Below, one piece after another: positions 8,136 to 16,127 of a stretch of 64,000 nt of DNA. The number at the start of each line of letters is the position of its first letter. Position 1 is the stretch's first letter. The notes beneath the pieces are model-generated. The model searched no databases. It was not told the origin of the DNA and saw nothing but the letters and a program-made list of their open reading frames with translations. The DNA comes from Natronococcus roseus (GTDB taxonomy: Archaea > Halobacteriota > Halobacteria > Halobacteriales > Natrialbaceae), in assembly GCF_043677095.1 (NCBI RefSeq), contig NZ_JBHLJR010000004.1, positions 372,001 to 436,000 of the forward strand, written 5' to 3'. The position numbers and the translations under genes are program-made.

Positions 8136-9583
8136 GAATCGAGCACCTCGCCTTCGTCGGCAGCGCTCGAGCCAACCTGAGTCTCTCGATGCTCGCCCGC
8201 CTCGTCGATGACGCCCTCGGTCCAGGTGCCGAGCCGGAACCAGAGTACGGCGACGACGAACGAGGCGACCATCCCGAACGAGAACGCCCACCAGATGCCC
8301 GCGACGCCGAGATCGATCGCGGCGACCGTCGGAATCGTCACGCCGACGAACGGGACCGTCACGGCCGTGAAGGCCAACACCAGCGCGACCGGAACCCGGA
8401 ATATCCACCGCGAGAGGAACGAAAGCACCATCGCCTCACGGGTGTTGCCGGCGCCCCGGAACGCCCCCTGGAGGACCATCACGCCGGCGAACAGCGCCCA
8501 GAACGGCGCCATGATCCGGAGGAAGAGAACACCCTCGGCGATCACGTCGGGGTCGGCGACGAAGATCCGCATCGCCTGGGCGGGGAAGGCGACGAGGATG
8601 GCGGCGACCGCGAAGATCAGGAGCATCGTCCCCGCGGTCGCAATCCGGGCGACCGCGGCGGCCCGATCCGGCGTACCCGCCCCGAGGTTCTGCCCGACCC
8701 CGGTCGCGGTCGCGTTGCCGACCGCGCCGGCGACGGCCCACGTCACCGACATGAATCGGACGCCGATTCCGTACGCTGCGGTCGGCGCGGCCCCGAAGCG
8801 GGCGACGAAGCCGGCCATCGCGACCGACGCGAAGCTGCGCGCCCAGCCGTCGATCGTCGCCGGGTAGCCGATGTCGATCAGCTGGCGCTGGATTGCGAGG
8901 TCGGGAGTCAGGTCGCCGAGCCGGAGCCGAACGCCGAACCGCCCGTCGAGCAGGATGGCGATCCCGACGACGGTGGCGAACGCGCGGGCGATAAACGTCG
9001 CGACGGCCGCACCTCGAGTTCCCATCTCGGGAAACGGTCCCCAGCCGAGGATGAAGAACGGATCGAGGACGACGTTGAGCCCCGCCGAGATCATCACGAG
9101 CCACATCGCCGTCTTCGTGTCGCCGGCTCCCTGGAGCGACGACCGGAACGCGAAAAAGAGGAACGTAAGCGGGAGTGCGAGGAAGATGACCTCGATGTAG
9201 GCGAGCGCCTCGACGAACACCTGATCGCGGGCGCCGATCAGGGTAAGCAGGGGTCGCCGGAAGTAGAGACCGACCGCTGCGAGCGCCGTCGAGACGGCGA
9301 CCGCGAGCAGGATCGTCTGGGCGACGACCCGGTCGGCCATCCGGTCCTCGTCGGCGCCGACGTACTGGGAGACCAGTGCGATCGTCGCGGCGGTCAGTCC
9401 CATCGCCGTCGAGACGAACATCCACGACAGCGGAAACATCAGCGAGACGGCAGCGACCGCCTCGCTGCTCACGCGACCCACCCAGAACATATCAGCCAGG
9501 TTGTAAAACGTCTGCAGGAGGTTGCCGAGTACGAGCGGCCAGGCTAGGTGGAGCAGCTTCGGCGGGATCGCCCCCGTCGTCAT
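8132..9583 (-). CDS. MATE family efflux transporter
   Basis: This 483-aa protein has about 12 membrane helices in two related halves and the MATE opening LLHLAWPLVLGNLLQTFYNLADMFWVGR. MATE proteins expel drugs or organic cations in exchange for Na+ or H+. ATG 9583 begins just before the first helix; the frame continues 65 codons upstream, but that region is arginine-rich and lacks family similarity. It is convergent with the flippase and divergent from topA. Substrate not predictable. Confidence 0.88.
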   Translation of the reverse strand: MTTGAIPPKLLHLAWPLVLGNLLQTFYNLADMFWVGRVSSEAVAAVSLMFPLSWMFVSTAMGLTAATIALVSQYVGADEDRMADRVVAQTILLAVAVSTALAAVGLYFRRPLLTLIGARDQVFVEALAYIEVIFLALPLTFLFFAFRSSLQGAGDTKTAMWLVMISAGLNVVLDPFFILGWGPFPEMGTRGAAVATFIARAFATVVGIAILLDGRFGVRLRLGDLTPDLAIQRQLIDIGYPATIDGWARSFASVAMAGFVARFGAAPTAAYGIGVRFMSVTWAVAGAVGNATATGVGQNLGAGTPDRAAAVARIATAGTMLLIFAVAAILVAFPAQAMRIFVADPDVIAEGVLFLRIMAPFWALFAGVMVLQGAFRGAGNTREAMVLSFLSRWIFRVPVALVLAFTAVTVPFVGVTIPTVAAIDLGVAGIWWAFSFGMVASFVVAVLWFRLGTWTEGVIDEAGEHRETQVGSSAADEGEVLDS

Positions 9584-9838
9584 ATCGACGCGTTTCCGCT
9601 CGGATTCCGGCTCTGCCACGGCGCTTTCGGTGCCTTCTCGCTCCCGAGCCGAAAAGGGCTCGACTCCCCGGATCGGTTGCCGACTCTCGAGTGTCCCGAG
9701 TCGCGCTCGCCGCGGCCGACCCGACCGCACGGACCTCACGCACGCGCGAGCGCAGACGCCCGCGTAACGCACGCACACCCGCGCTGTCTGTCGTTTTTGC
9801 CGAAAGCGTTATCAGAGACTCAGTCGTACCGAGCGACC
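9584..9838. promoter_or_regulatory. Divergent promoter region, MATE gene / topA
   Basis: About 255 bp separate the MATE start from the first ATG toward topA. The part next to the MATE gene is GC-rich and without clear signals. On the plus strand a TATA-like element (GCGTTATCAG, 9806-9815) lies about 27 bp before the ATG at 9839, the spacing expected for a leaderless transcript starting at that ATG. Confidence 0.5.
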
Positions 9839-9901
9839 ATGACGACGACTCGTTTCCCGGACCTCCCGCTCGAGCCGCGAGGTGATCGGCGGTGGAGCTG
9901 A
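9839..9901 (+). CDS. Possible 20-aa leader ORF overlapping topA
   Basis: An ATG about 27 bp after a TATA-like box opens a 20-codon frame beginning MTTTRFPDLPLEPR. Its TGA stop (9899-9901) lies just inside the topA coding sequence, whose GTG is at 9892 in a different frame. If the transcript is leaderless, ribosomes would first translate this peptide and could then re-initiate at the topA GTG. Nothing but position supports it as coding. Confidence 0.3.
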   Translation: MTTTRFPDLPLEPRGDRRWS

Positions 9902-12375
9902 TCATCACCGAGAAGGACAACGCCGCGCGACGGATCGCCGACATCCTGAGCGGCGGGACGTACGACTCGAGCCGCGAGAACGGCGTCAACGTCTACGAGT
10001 GGGGCGGCAAGCGCTGCGTGGGGCTGTCGGGCCACGTCGTCGGCGTCGACTTCCCCGCGGAGTACTCCGACTGGCGCGACGTCGAGCCGGTCGAGCTCAT
10101 CGACGCGAGTATCGAGAAGACGGCGACGAAGGAGAACATCGTCGCCACGCTGCGGATCCTCTCCCGCCGGGCCGAACGGGTCGCGATCGCGACCGACTAC
10201 GACCGCGAGGGCGAACTCATCGGGAAGGAAGCCTACGACATCGTCCGCGAGGTCGACGAGGACGTCCCCATCCGTCGAGTGCGGTTTTCCTCGATCACCG
10301 AAAACGAGGTCCAGAACGCCTTCAACGAGCCCGACGAGCTGGACTTCGACCTCGCCGCGGCGGGCGAGGCCCGCCAGATCATCGACCTGATCTGGGGCGC
10401 CGCGCTCACCCGATTCCTCTCGCTGTCGGCGGGCCAGCTCGGCAACGACTTCATCTCGGTGGGCCGTGTCCAGTCGCCCACCCTCAAGCTGATCGTCGAC
10501 CGCGAGCGCGAGATCCAGGCGTTCGATCCCGAGACGTACTGGGAGCTCTTTGCCGACCTCCAAAAATCGGAAACGACGTTCGAAGCGCAGTACTTCTACC
10601 GCGACGAGGACGGCAACGAGGCCGAGCGCGTCTGGGCGGAGGCCCGCGCCGACGAGGTCTACGAGACCCTGTCGGGTCACGACGCCGCGACGGTCGTCGA
10701 CGTCAACCGCCGCACCCGGACCGACGCCCCGCCCGCGCCGTTCAACACGACCCAGTTCATCCGCGCGGCCAGCGCGATCGGCTACTCGGCCAAGCGCGCG
10801 ATGTCGATCGCCGAGGATCTGTACACGGCGGGCTACATCACCTACCCTCGAACGGACAACACCGTCTACCCCGACGATCTCGATCCCGAGGAACTGCTCG
10901 AGGAGTTCGTCGGCCACTCGACGCTTGGCGATTCGGCCGACTCGCTGCTCGAGGCCGACGAGATCCAACCCACCGAAGGCGACGAGGAGACGACCGACCA
11001 CCCGCCGATCCACCCGACGGGCGAGATTCCAAGCCGCGGCGGGGACGTCTCCGACGACGAGTGGGAGATCTACGAGCTGGTCGTGCGCCGGTTCTACGCG
11101 ACCGTCGCCGACCCAGCCGAGTGGGAACACCTCAAGGTCGTCGCCGAGGTCGACGACGCCCGGCTAAAGGCGAACGGCAAGCGCCTCGTCGAGCCGGGCT
11201 ACCACGACGTCTACCCGTACTTCAACACGACGGAGAACTACGTCCCCGACGTCGAGACCGGCGAGGAGCTTTCGATCGAGTCCGTCGAGCTCGAGGAGAA
11301 GGAGACCCAGCCGCCCCGCCGGTACGGGCAGTCGCGGCTGATCGAGACCATGGAGGATCTGGGGCTGGGAACAAAAAGTACACGACACAACACTATTGAA
11401 AAATTATACGACCGGGGCTACATCGAGAGCGATCCGCCCCGCCCGACCAAGCTGGCGATGGCGGTCGTCGACGCCGCCGAGAACTACGCCGACCGCGTCG
11501 TCAGCGAGGGGATGACCGCCCAGCTCGAGGAAGACATGGACGCCATCGCCTCCGGCGAGGCCGAACTCGAGGATGTGACCGACGAATCCCGGGAGATGCT
11601 CGAGGAGATCTTCGCGAACCTCGCGGACTCGCGCGAGGAGATCGGCGACCACCTCCGGAAGTCGCTGAAAGACGACAAGCGCCTCGGCCCCTGTCCGGAG
11701 TGTGGCGAGGACCTGCTCGTCCGTCAGAGCCGTCACGGCTCGTACTTCATCGGCTGCGACGGCTACCCCGACTGCGAGAACACGCTGCCCCTGCCCTCGA
11801 CGGGCAAGCCGCTGATCATGGACGGCGAGTGCGAGGAACACGGGCTCAACGAGGTGAAGATGCTCGCCGGCCGCCAGACGTTCGTCCACGGCTGTCCGCT
11901 GTGTAAGGCCGACGAGGCGGGCGAGGGCGAGATCCTGGGGATCTGTCCCGACTGCGGCGACGAGCACGACGGGGAACTCGTCATCAAGACCCTCCAGAGC
12001 GGCTCCCGGCTGGTAGGCTGTACCCGATACCCCGATTGTGAGTACTCGCTGCCGCTACCCCGCCGTGGCGAGATCGAGGTCACCGACGAGCACTGCGAGG
12101 AACACGAGCTTCCCGAGCTCGTCGTCCACAGCGGCGACGAACCCTGGGAGCTCGGCTGTCCGATCTGTAACTACCAGGAGTTCCAGGCCCGCGAGGCCGA
12201 CAGCGGCTCGGATCTCGAGAGCCTCGACGGCGTCGGCGCAAAGACCGTCGAGAAGCTCGTCGACGCGGGCATCGAGAGCCTCGAGGATCTGAGCGACGCG
12301 GATCCCGACGCGGTCGCCGACGACGTCGACGGCGTCAGCGCGGATCGGGTCCGAAGCTGGCAGGCGAAGGCGTAG
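9892..12375 (+). CDS. topA: DNA topoisomerase I (type IA) with zinc ribbons and C-terminal HhH
   Basis: The 827-aa enzyme starts at GTG (ELIITEKDNAARRIADIL). An in-frame TGA just upstream rules out a longer form. The Toprim domain has ATDYDREGE near residue 105, and the catalytic Tyr is Tyr318 in GYITYPRTDNT. After about residue 600 come four zinc-binding modules: CPECGED..CDGYPDC, CEEHGL..CPLC, CPDCGDE..CTRYPDC and CEEHELP..CPIC. The last 50 residues form a helix-hairpin-helix (LDGVGAKTVEKLVDAGIESL). It relaxes negative supercoils by cutting one strand. A short codon run at 11368-11407 is AT-rich, unlike the rest of the gene. Confidence 0.96.
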   Translation: MELIITEKDNAARRIADILSGGTYDSSRENGVNVYEWGGKRCVGLSGHVVGVDFPAEYSDWRDVEPVELIDASIEKTATKENIVATLRILSRRAERVAIATDYDREGELIGKEAYDIVREVDEDVPIRRVRFSSITENEVQNAFNEPDELDFDLAAAGEARQIIDLIWGAALTRFLSLSAGQLGNDFISVGRVQSPTLKLIVDREREIQAFDPETYWELFADLQKSETTFEAQYFYRDEDGNEAERVWAEARADEVYETLSGHDAATVVDVNRRTRTDAPPAPFNTTQFIRAASAIGYSAKRAMSIAEDLYTAGYITYPRTDNTVYPDDLDPEELLEEFVGHSTLGDSADSLLEADEIQPTEGDEETTDHPPIHPTGEIPSRGGDVSDDEWEIYELVVRRFYATVADPAEWEHLKVVAEVDDARLKANGKRLVEPGYHDVYPYFNTTENYVPDVETGEELSIESVELEEKETQPPRRYGQSRLIETMEDLGLGTKSTRHNTIEKLYDRGYIESDPPRPTKLAMAVVDAAENYADRVVSEGMTAQLEEDMDAIASGEAELEDVTDESREMLEEIFANLADSREEIGDHLRKSLKDDKRLGPCPECGEDLLVRQSRHGSYFIGCDGYPDCENTLPLPSTGKPLIMDGECEEHGLNEVKMLAGRQTFVHGCPLCKADEAGEGEILGICPDCGDEHDGELVIKTLQSGSRLVGCTRYPDCEYSLPLPRRGEIEVTDEHCEEHELPELVVHSGDEPWELGCPICNYQEFQAREADSGSDLESLDGVGAKTVEKLVDAGIESLEDLSDADPDAVADDVDGVSADRVRSWQAKA
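11368..11407 (+). other. Atypical AT-rich codon patch in a conserved topA motif
   Basis: About 13 codons covering the conserved segment GTKSTRHNTIEKL use ACA, AAA, AGT, CGA, ACT, ATT, GAA and TTA. The codons before and after use the G/C-ending forms normal for this genome. The protein sequence is a normal topoisomerase IA motif, so only the codon choice is unusual. Conserved motifs of this kind are typical intein insertion points; see findings. Confidence 0.75.
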
Positions 12376-12396
12376 CGTCGGTACGCGCTCCGGGAT

Positions 12397-12897
12397 TCAA
12401 TCTCGGAAGCGAGCAAGAAACTGCCGGACGTACGAATTGTTGCGCCAACTTCGCTCGTCCACCATCTCCGAAAGCGCTGCTCGTGCGTCCTCGGCCGAAA
12501 GGACGTCCCGCAGAACGAGTGCTTCGATCATCTTGGGCGTCGTGAGAAGCCGGGAACCCCATAAGAGTGCGTGCACCGTCGAGAGTTCACCGTACTCGTC
12601 ACACAGGAATATCTCGGCGTTCACCTCGTTCGCGAGCGCGATAGCCGCCGTTTCACCCTCGTCGAGCGGATACTCCGGCTGCTCACTCGGTTGCCGAATA
12701 TGCTCTTCGGCCAGGTGATCAAGCACCCGCGTTGCTGCCTCCGCATGCGCATCGTCGTGGGCAGCGATCTCCCCGAGTTCCTCGACGACTGCGGGCGGAA
12801 CCTGAACGTCGTACTCCGTGAAGAGGAGCCGAATCGGACGCTCGTTGCTCGCAATTGCGAGGCTGACGAGAGCGGACGTATCTGCGACGACGACCAT
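12397..12897 (-). CDS. PIN-domain ribonuclease, VapC-like toxin
   Basis: This 166-aa protein has the acidic PIN active-site pattern: Asp6 (VVVADTSALV), Glu39/40 (PPAVVEEL), the DEGE segment with Glu82, and Asp100 in FLCDEYGE. PIN toxins of TA systems cleave RNA with Mg2+. Its ATG directly follows the TAG of the ribbon-helix-helix gene, the usual antitoxin-toxin order. It is longer than a minimal VapC (about 130 aa), with an extra C-terminal helical part. It is convergent with topA. Confidence 0.82.
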   Translation of the reverse strand: MVVVADTSALVSLAIASNERPIRLLFTEYDVQVPPAVVEELGEIAAHDDAHAEAATRVLDHLAEEHIRQPSEQPEYPLDEGETAAIALANEVNAEIFLCDEYGELSTVHALLWGSRLLTTPKMIEALVLRDVLSAEDARAALSEMVDERSWRNNSYVRQFLARFRD

Positions 12898-13200
12898 CTA
12901 TAGGTTCGCAACGTCTTCCGCGAGCTCGTCGTCCTCGAGTTGCTCCTTAAGCAGCCGAAGGTTCTCGGCTTCTTTCGGTCCGAGAACCGCCTTCATTTCG
13001 TCGTACTGAATGGTTCCGTCGTAGTACGCGTTAGCGATATCACGCTTTACGTCGTCGCTCTCCGATGATTCACGCAGATACGAACGAAGCGCTTCGATGA
13101 TCACGTCCGTTCGGTCGCGGTCCGCTGCCGTCGCCAGGATATCCGCCTGTTCGATCAACTGTTCGGGCGCGCGGAACTGGACTCGTTTGCTCGAACTCAC
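12898..13200 (-). CDS. Ribbon-helix-helix antitoxin
   Basis: The 100-aa protein begins with an RHH DNA-binding domain: strand KRVQFRAPEQL, then helices IEQADILATAADRDRTDVIIEALRSYL by position. The acidic C-terminus, which would wrap the toxin, ends ELAEDVANL. I chose the GTG at 13200 because it starts exactly at the RHH strand, a palindromic operator abuts it, and an AT-rich box lies about 30 bp upstream. The longer frame to 13356 would read through the promoter. The toxin gene follows with no gap. Confidence 0.8.
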   Translation of the reverse strand: MSSSKRVQFRAPEQLIEQADILATAADRDRTDVIIEALRSYLRESSESDDVKRDIANAYYDGTIQYDEMKAVLGPKEAENLRLLKEQLEDDELAEDVANL

Positions 13201-13220
13201 GTGTGTACATTCGTACACAC
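13201..13220 (-). promoter_or_regulatory. Palindromic operator of the TA pair
   Basis: GTGTGTAC-ATTC-GTACACAC is a perfect 8-bp inverted repeat with a 4-bp spacer, directly touching the antitoxin GTG. An AT-rich TATA-like stretch lies just beyond it. RHH antitoxins usually bind such palindromes to repress their own operon, and this site covers the expected transcription start. Confidence 0.7.
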
Positions 13221-13390
13221 AGAACTTAGCTATTGTGCCAGCTGGACCGCTATCGCGATCTACCCGTCTTGAGGACGGCGACCGCGTCGAGAGGGCAGAT
13301 TTCACTATCGGTCTTCCCCCTAAGACGGAACTTTCGACAGTCGCCAGGTCGGTCACAAAGCCGTCCAGGAACGGTGGCGACTCGAGACGG

Positions 13391-14086
13391 TCAGTCAGAC
13401 CCCTCGGGGTCGTCTTCGGCTGTCTCCGCTTCGTCGTCCGTACCGTCGCTCTCGTTTGCAGCGTCGCCGTCCGACGACTCGTTTCCGTTCGACTCCTCGT
13501 CGTTCTCGTCGGCCGTCGCCTCGAGAACGTTCTCGACCGCCGACGCGATCTCGCTTCCGTCGGTAGTTCCCGTCTCGCGCCAGTGTTCCTCTCCGTCGGG
13601 GTCGATGACGATCGTCACGGGGTAGCCGACGGCCGCGTACTCCTGCATCGGTCTCGAGGCGTCGTAGCTCACGTAGCCGTTCCCGCCGTGGGTTTCCCAC
13701 CACTCGCGGAGTTCCTCGGGCGGAAACTGGTCCTCGGAGTCGTACGTCAAGGAGAGAAACCGGACATCGTCGCCGTGGTCGGCCTCGAGCTCGGCCCTGG
13801 CGTCGGCGAGCCGTCCGGCCTGGACCTGGCAGTTGCCACAGCCGTTGACGAAGAACATGAGGACCATGACGTCCTCGGAGGGGACAGTCAGTGTCCCGGC
13901 CTCGCTTCCGCGGGCCTCGATCGTCTCGACCTCGATCGGCCACTCCTCGTCCTCGTCCCCGTCGTCCTCGGTCTCGCCGTCTGCCTCGCCGTCGCCAACC
14001 GACGGTGGGCCGTAGCGTACGATCGACCCTGCGCCCGCGAGCATGCCGAGGCTACCGATCCCGGCGACGAGGTCGCGCCGTCTCAT
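13391..14086 (-). CDS. Exported thioredoxin/redoxin-like protein with CGNC
   Basis: This 231-aa protein has an N-terminal Tat-like signal (MRRRDLVAGIGSLGML) and an acidic linker. A thioredoxin-fold domain from about residue 55 has a redox pair Cys83-x-x-Cys86 in FFVNGCGNCQ and a cis-Pro segment YAAVGYPVTIVID. The last 40 residues are a low-complexity Asp/Glu/Ser tail. It probably works outside the membrane on disulfides or copper-site assembly (TlpA/SCO-type folds do this), but the partner is not evident. A paralogue lies immediately upstream on the same strand. Confidence 0.78.
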   Translation of the reverse strand: MRRRDLVAGIGSLGMLAGAGSIVRYGPPSVGDGEADGETEDDGDEDEEWPIEVETIEARGSEAGTLTVPSEDVMVLMFFVNGCGNCQVQAGRLADARAELEADHGDDVRFLSLTYDSEDQFPPEELREWWETHGGNGYVSYDASRPMQEYAAVGYPVTIVIDPDGEEHWRETGTTDGSEIASAVENVLEATADENDEESNGNESSDGDAANESDGTDDEAETAEDDPEGSD

Positions 14087-14203
14087 CGGTCGCTCACCCC
14101 TCGAGGGTGAGAGGACGGGACGGCGCCGTCAGCGGGCCGACCGACGGGAGGGCAGTTCATGGCCCCACGTAGGGAGCGAACGGAAAAGGATCCTCCGGTT
14201 CGG

Positions 14204-14845
14204 TTACGTTTCCGACTCGTTCGAGTCGTCGGGCGCGTCCTCCGGGTCCGGAGCGTCGGGTTCGGCCTCGAGGGCGCGCTCGATCCCTCGTCTCATGTTG
14301 CTGGCGCCGGTGCCGCCCGTGTCCCGCCAATGAGCCTCGCCGTCGGCGTCGAGAGCCAGCACTGTCGGGAACCCGTCGACCTCGTAGTAGTCGTTGATCG
14401 TCCCGCCTTCGTCGATCCCGACCGTCCACTCGCCGCCGTGTTCGACCCACCAGTCGGCCAGTTCCTCCTCTGTGGGATCCGGGCCGGAGCGGGGGTCGAC
14501 CATCGAGACGAACCGAACGTCGCCGTCCGGACCGACGTCGTACCGGGACTCGAGATCAGCCCTTGCATCGCCGATCGTCTCGATCAGCCCCTCGCTCGTC
14601 GGACACAGCGTCCGCGTCGGGTTGAGGAACGTGACCTGTCCCTCGCCCGGGACGGTCGTCGTCCCGGCCTGGCTGCCGGGTGCGTCGACCGTTCGTAGCT
14701 CGAACGGCGGCGATTCGGGCTCGTCGCCGTTGTCGTCATCATCGCTGCCGTCGGAGTCGGAATCGTCCTCCGTGTCGTCCTCGAGACAGCCCGCGACCGC
14801 GCTCGCCCCGGCGACCGCGAGCAGCGTTCGGCGTCTCAGTCCCAT
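14204..14845 (-). CDS. Redoxin-like Tat lipoprotein lacking the CxxC pair
   Basis: This 213-aa paralogue of the downstream gene shares APGSQAGTTTVP, ADWWVEHGG and the cis-Pro segment VDGFPTVLALD. It has RRRTLLAVAGASAVAGC as Tat signal plus lipobox (Cys20), so it is predicted to be lipid-anchored. Where the neighbour has CGNC, this one has LCPTSEG with a single Cys81, so it cannot form the usual intramolecular disulfide. It may be a one-Cys redoxin or a binding protein. The two genes are 117 bp apart and probably arose by tandem duplication. Confidence 0.75.
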   Translation of the reverse strand: MGLRRRTLLAVAGASAVAGCLEDDTEDDSDSDGSDDDDNGDEPESPPFELRTVDAPGSQAGTTTVPGEGQVTFLNPTRTLCPTSEGLIETIGDARADLESRYDVGPDGDVRFVSMVDPRSGPDPTEEELADWWVEHGGEWTVGIDEGGTINDYYEVDGFPTVLALDADGEAHWRDTGGTGASNMRRGIERALEAEPDAPDPEDAPDDSNESET

Positions 14846-15159
14846 CGTACCCTCGCCGTCCCCGAACGTCGGCTCCGGAGCGTACCCGCCGACGGACGGT
14901 CGCGGAGTCGATTCATACCTGCAGTGTCGGGCGTCGACGGCAAAGAGTTACCTGCCGTCCGACATAGCCGCGAGGCGGTCACGACGCAGCGAACGATAAT
15001 CACCAGTAGGAATAAGACCACTCGTGTGAACGTTCAGTCGAACGCCGACTCGGGAGCCACCGTCTCGAGTGGGTACCGAGCCAAATCCATGATTCACGAC
15101 CGCGCGACACGTTCGATGCCTCGCTCGAGACGGTTGCAGGCCTCTAACTGGGGTGAGCG
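14846..15159. other. Intergenic region, no gene recognised
   Basis: This 314-bp gap separates divergent genes. I see no convincing coding frame; an open frame on the plus strand encodes a basic, serine/arginine-rich peptide unlike the acidic proteins around it. A short inverted repeat (CGTTC-AGTC-GAACG, about 15029-15042) follows an AT-rich patch, and promoters for both flanking genes presumably lie here. Confidence 0.5.
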
Positions 15160-15312
15160 ATGACCCGCGACGCCGCCGACTCGACGTCCTCGGGAACGCT
15201 TCCAGACTGTCCCGTCTGCGGGCAGTCGATCGTGACGGTCACGCTGACCGGGCCGACCGAGGGTGTGGCCTCGCCCTGTGGCTGCCAGTTCGTTCCCGGC
15301 AGCCTCGAGTAG
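15160..15312 (+). CDS. 50-aa CPxCG zinc-finger protein
   Basis: This small ORF encodes a protein starting MTRDAADSTSSGTLPDC. It has two metal-binding knuckles, CPVCG (about residues 17-21) and CGC (40-42), spaced as in one-domain zinc ribbons. Haloarchaea carry many such CPxCG micro-proteins, some affecting motility, biofilm or stress, but the role of this one is unknown. It lies 52 bp ahead of the LysE gene on the same strand. Confidence 0.65.
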   Translation: MTRDAADSTSSGTLPDCPVCGQSIVTVTLTGPTEGVASPCGCQFVPGSLE

Positions 15313-15364
15313 CCGCCGAACGCGTCGTTTTTCACGATCGGCGACGGAGAGGAGACCGAACACC

Positions 15365-16039
15365 GTGCCAGTCGCCACCGCGCTCGCCGGCGTCCTCTTC
15401 GGCATCGCACTCGCCGCGCCGCCGGGACCGATGAACGCGATCATCGCCGAGGAGAGCGTCGTCCGCGGCTGGTCGGCCGGCTTCCGGGCGGGACTCGGCG
15501 CGATGCTCGCCGACGTGCTCTTCTTCGTGCTCACGCTGGCCGGCGTCGTGGCCGTGATCGATCGCTACCCGCTCGTTCGTCCCGTGCTCTACCTGCTCGG
15601 CGGACTGCTCATGTGTTATTTCGCCGTCGGCGCGATCCGGGAGGCGCGGGCCGCGACCTCCTTTACCGACGGGGGCCACGCGACGTCGACCGGGTTTCGC
15701 AAGACGTTCGCGCTGTCGCTGACCAACCCCTACCAGATCGGGTTCTGGCTCACCGCCGGCGTCGGCCTGCTCCGGCCGGGGTCGCTGGACGTCCTCGCAC
15801 ACGTCCCGGCCGTCGGCGCCGCCCTCGAGGGAGCGCTCGTCGTCGACACCGGCTCGCCCGCGCTACTGGCCGGCTTCTTCGGGGGAATCGCGGTCTGGAT
15901 CGTCCTCTACCCCGCGGGGCTGGTGTCGGCCGGTCGACGGGTCGACGCGCTAGCGCCGATCGTCGCCGCCGGCAGCGCGCTCGTGCTGGCGGGCTTCGGC
16001 GTCGTCTTCCTCGCGGTCGGGGCGACGGGACTCGTCTGA
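15365..16039 (+). CDS. LysE/RhtB family amino-acid exporter
   Basis: This 224-aa membrane protein has about six helices and the family N-terminus with the conserved APPGPMN segment at the end of helix 1. LysE proteins export amino acids or related small molecules. GTG 15365 was chosen because it starts directly at the first helix (VPVATALAGVLFGIALAAPPG); the frame runs further upstream without similarity and would overlap the zinc-finger gene. Substrate unknown. Confidence 0.82.
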   Translation: MPVATALAGVLFGIALAAPPGPMNAIIAEESVVRGWSAGFRAGLGAMLADVLFFVLTLAGVVAVIDRYPLVRPVLYLLGGLLMCYFAVGAIREARAATSFTDGGHATSTGFRKTFALSLTNPYQIGFWLTAGVGLLRPGSLDVLAHVPAVGAALEGALVVDTGSPALLAGFFGGIAVWIVLYPAGLVSAGRRVDALAPIVAAGSALVLAGFGVVFLAVGATGLV

Positions 16040-16127
16040 CGAGGCCGGACGCGTCGCTCGAGCCGTTGTATGGAAAAGCGGTCGGGGCGACGACGAGACG
16101 GACGGGTTGCTGGAAGTCGCTCCCGTC

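Noticed and set aside
15029..15042. Short inverted repeat CGTTC-AGTC-GAACG as an operator
   Set aside because: The stem is only 5 bp in GC-rich DNA and is not placed at a promoter, so chance is likely.
14924..15163. 79-codon open frame on the plus strand in the gap before the zinc-finger gene
   Set aside because: The product is basic and low in structure, unlike the acidic proteins of this genome, and it has no promoter or conserved motif.
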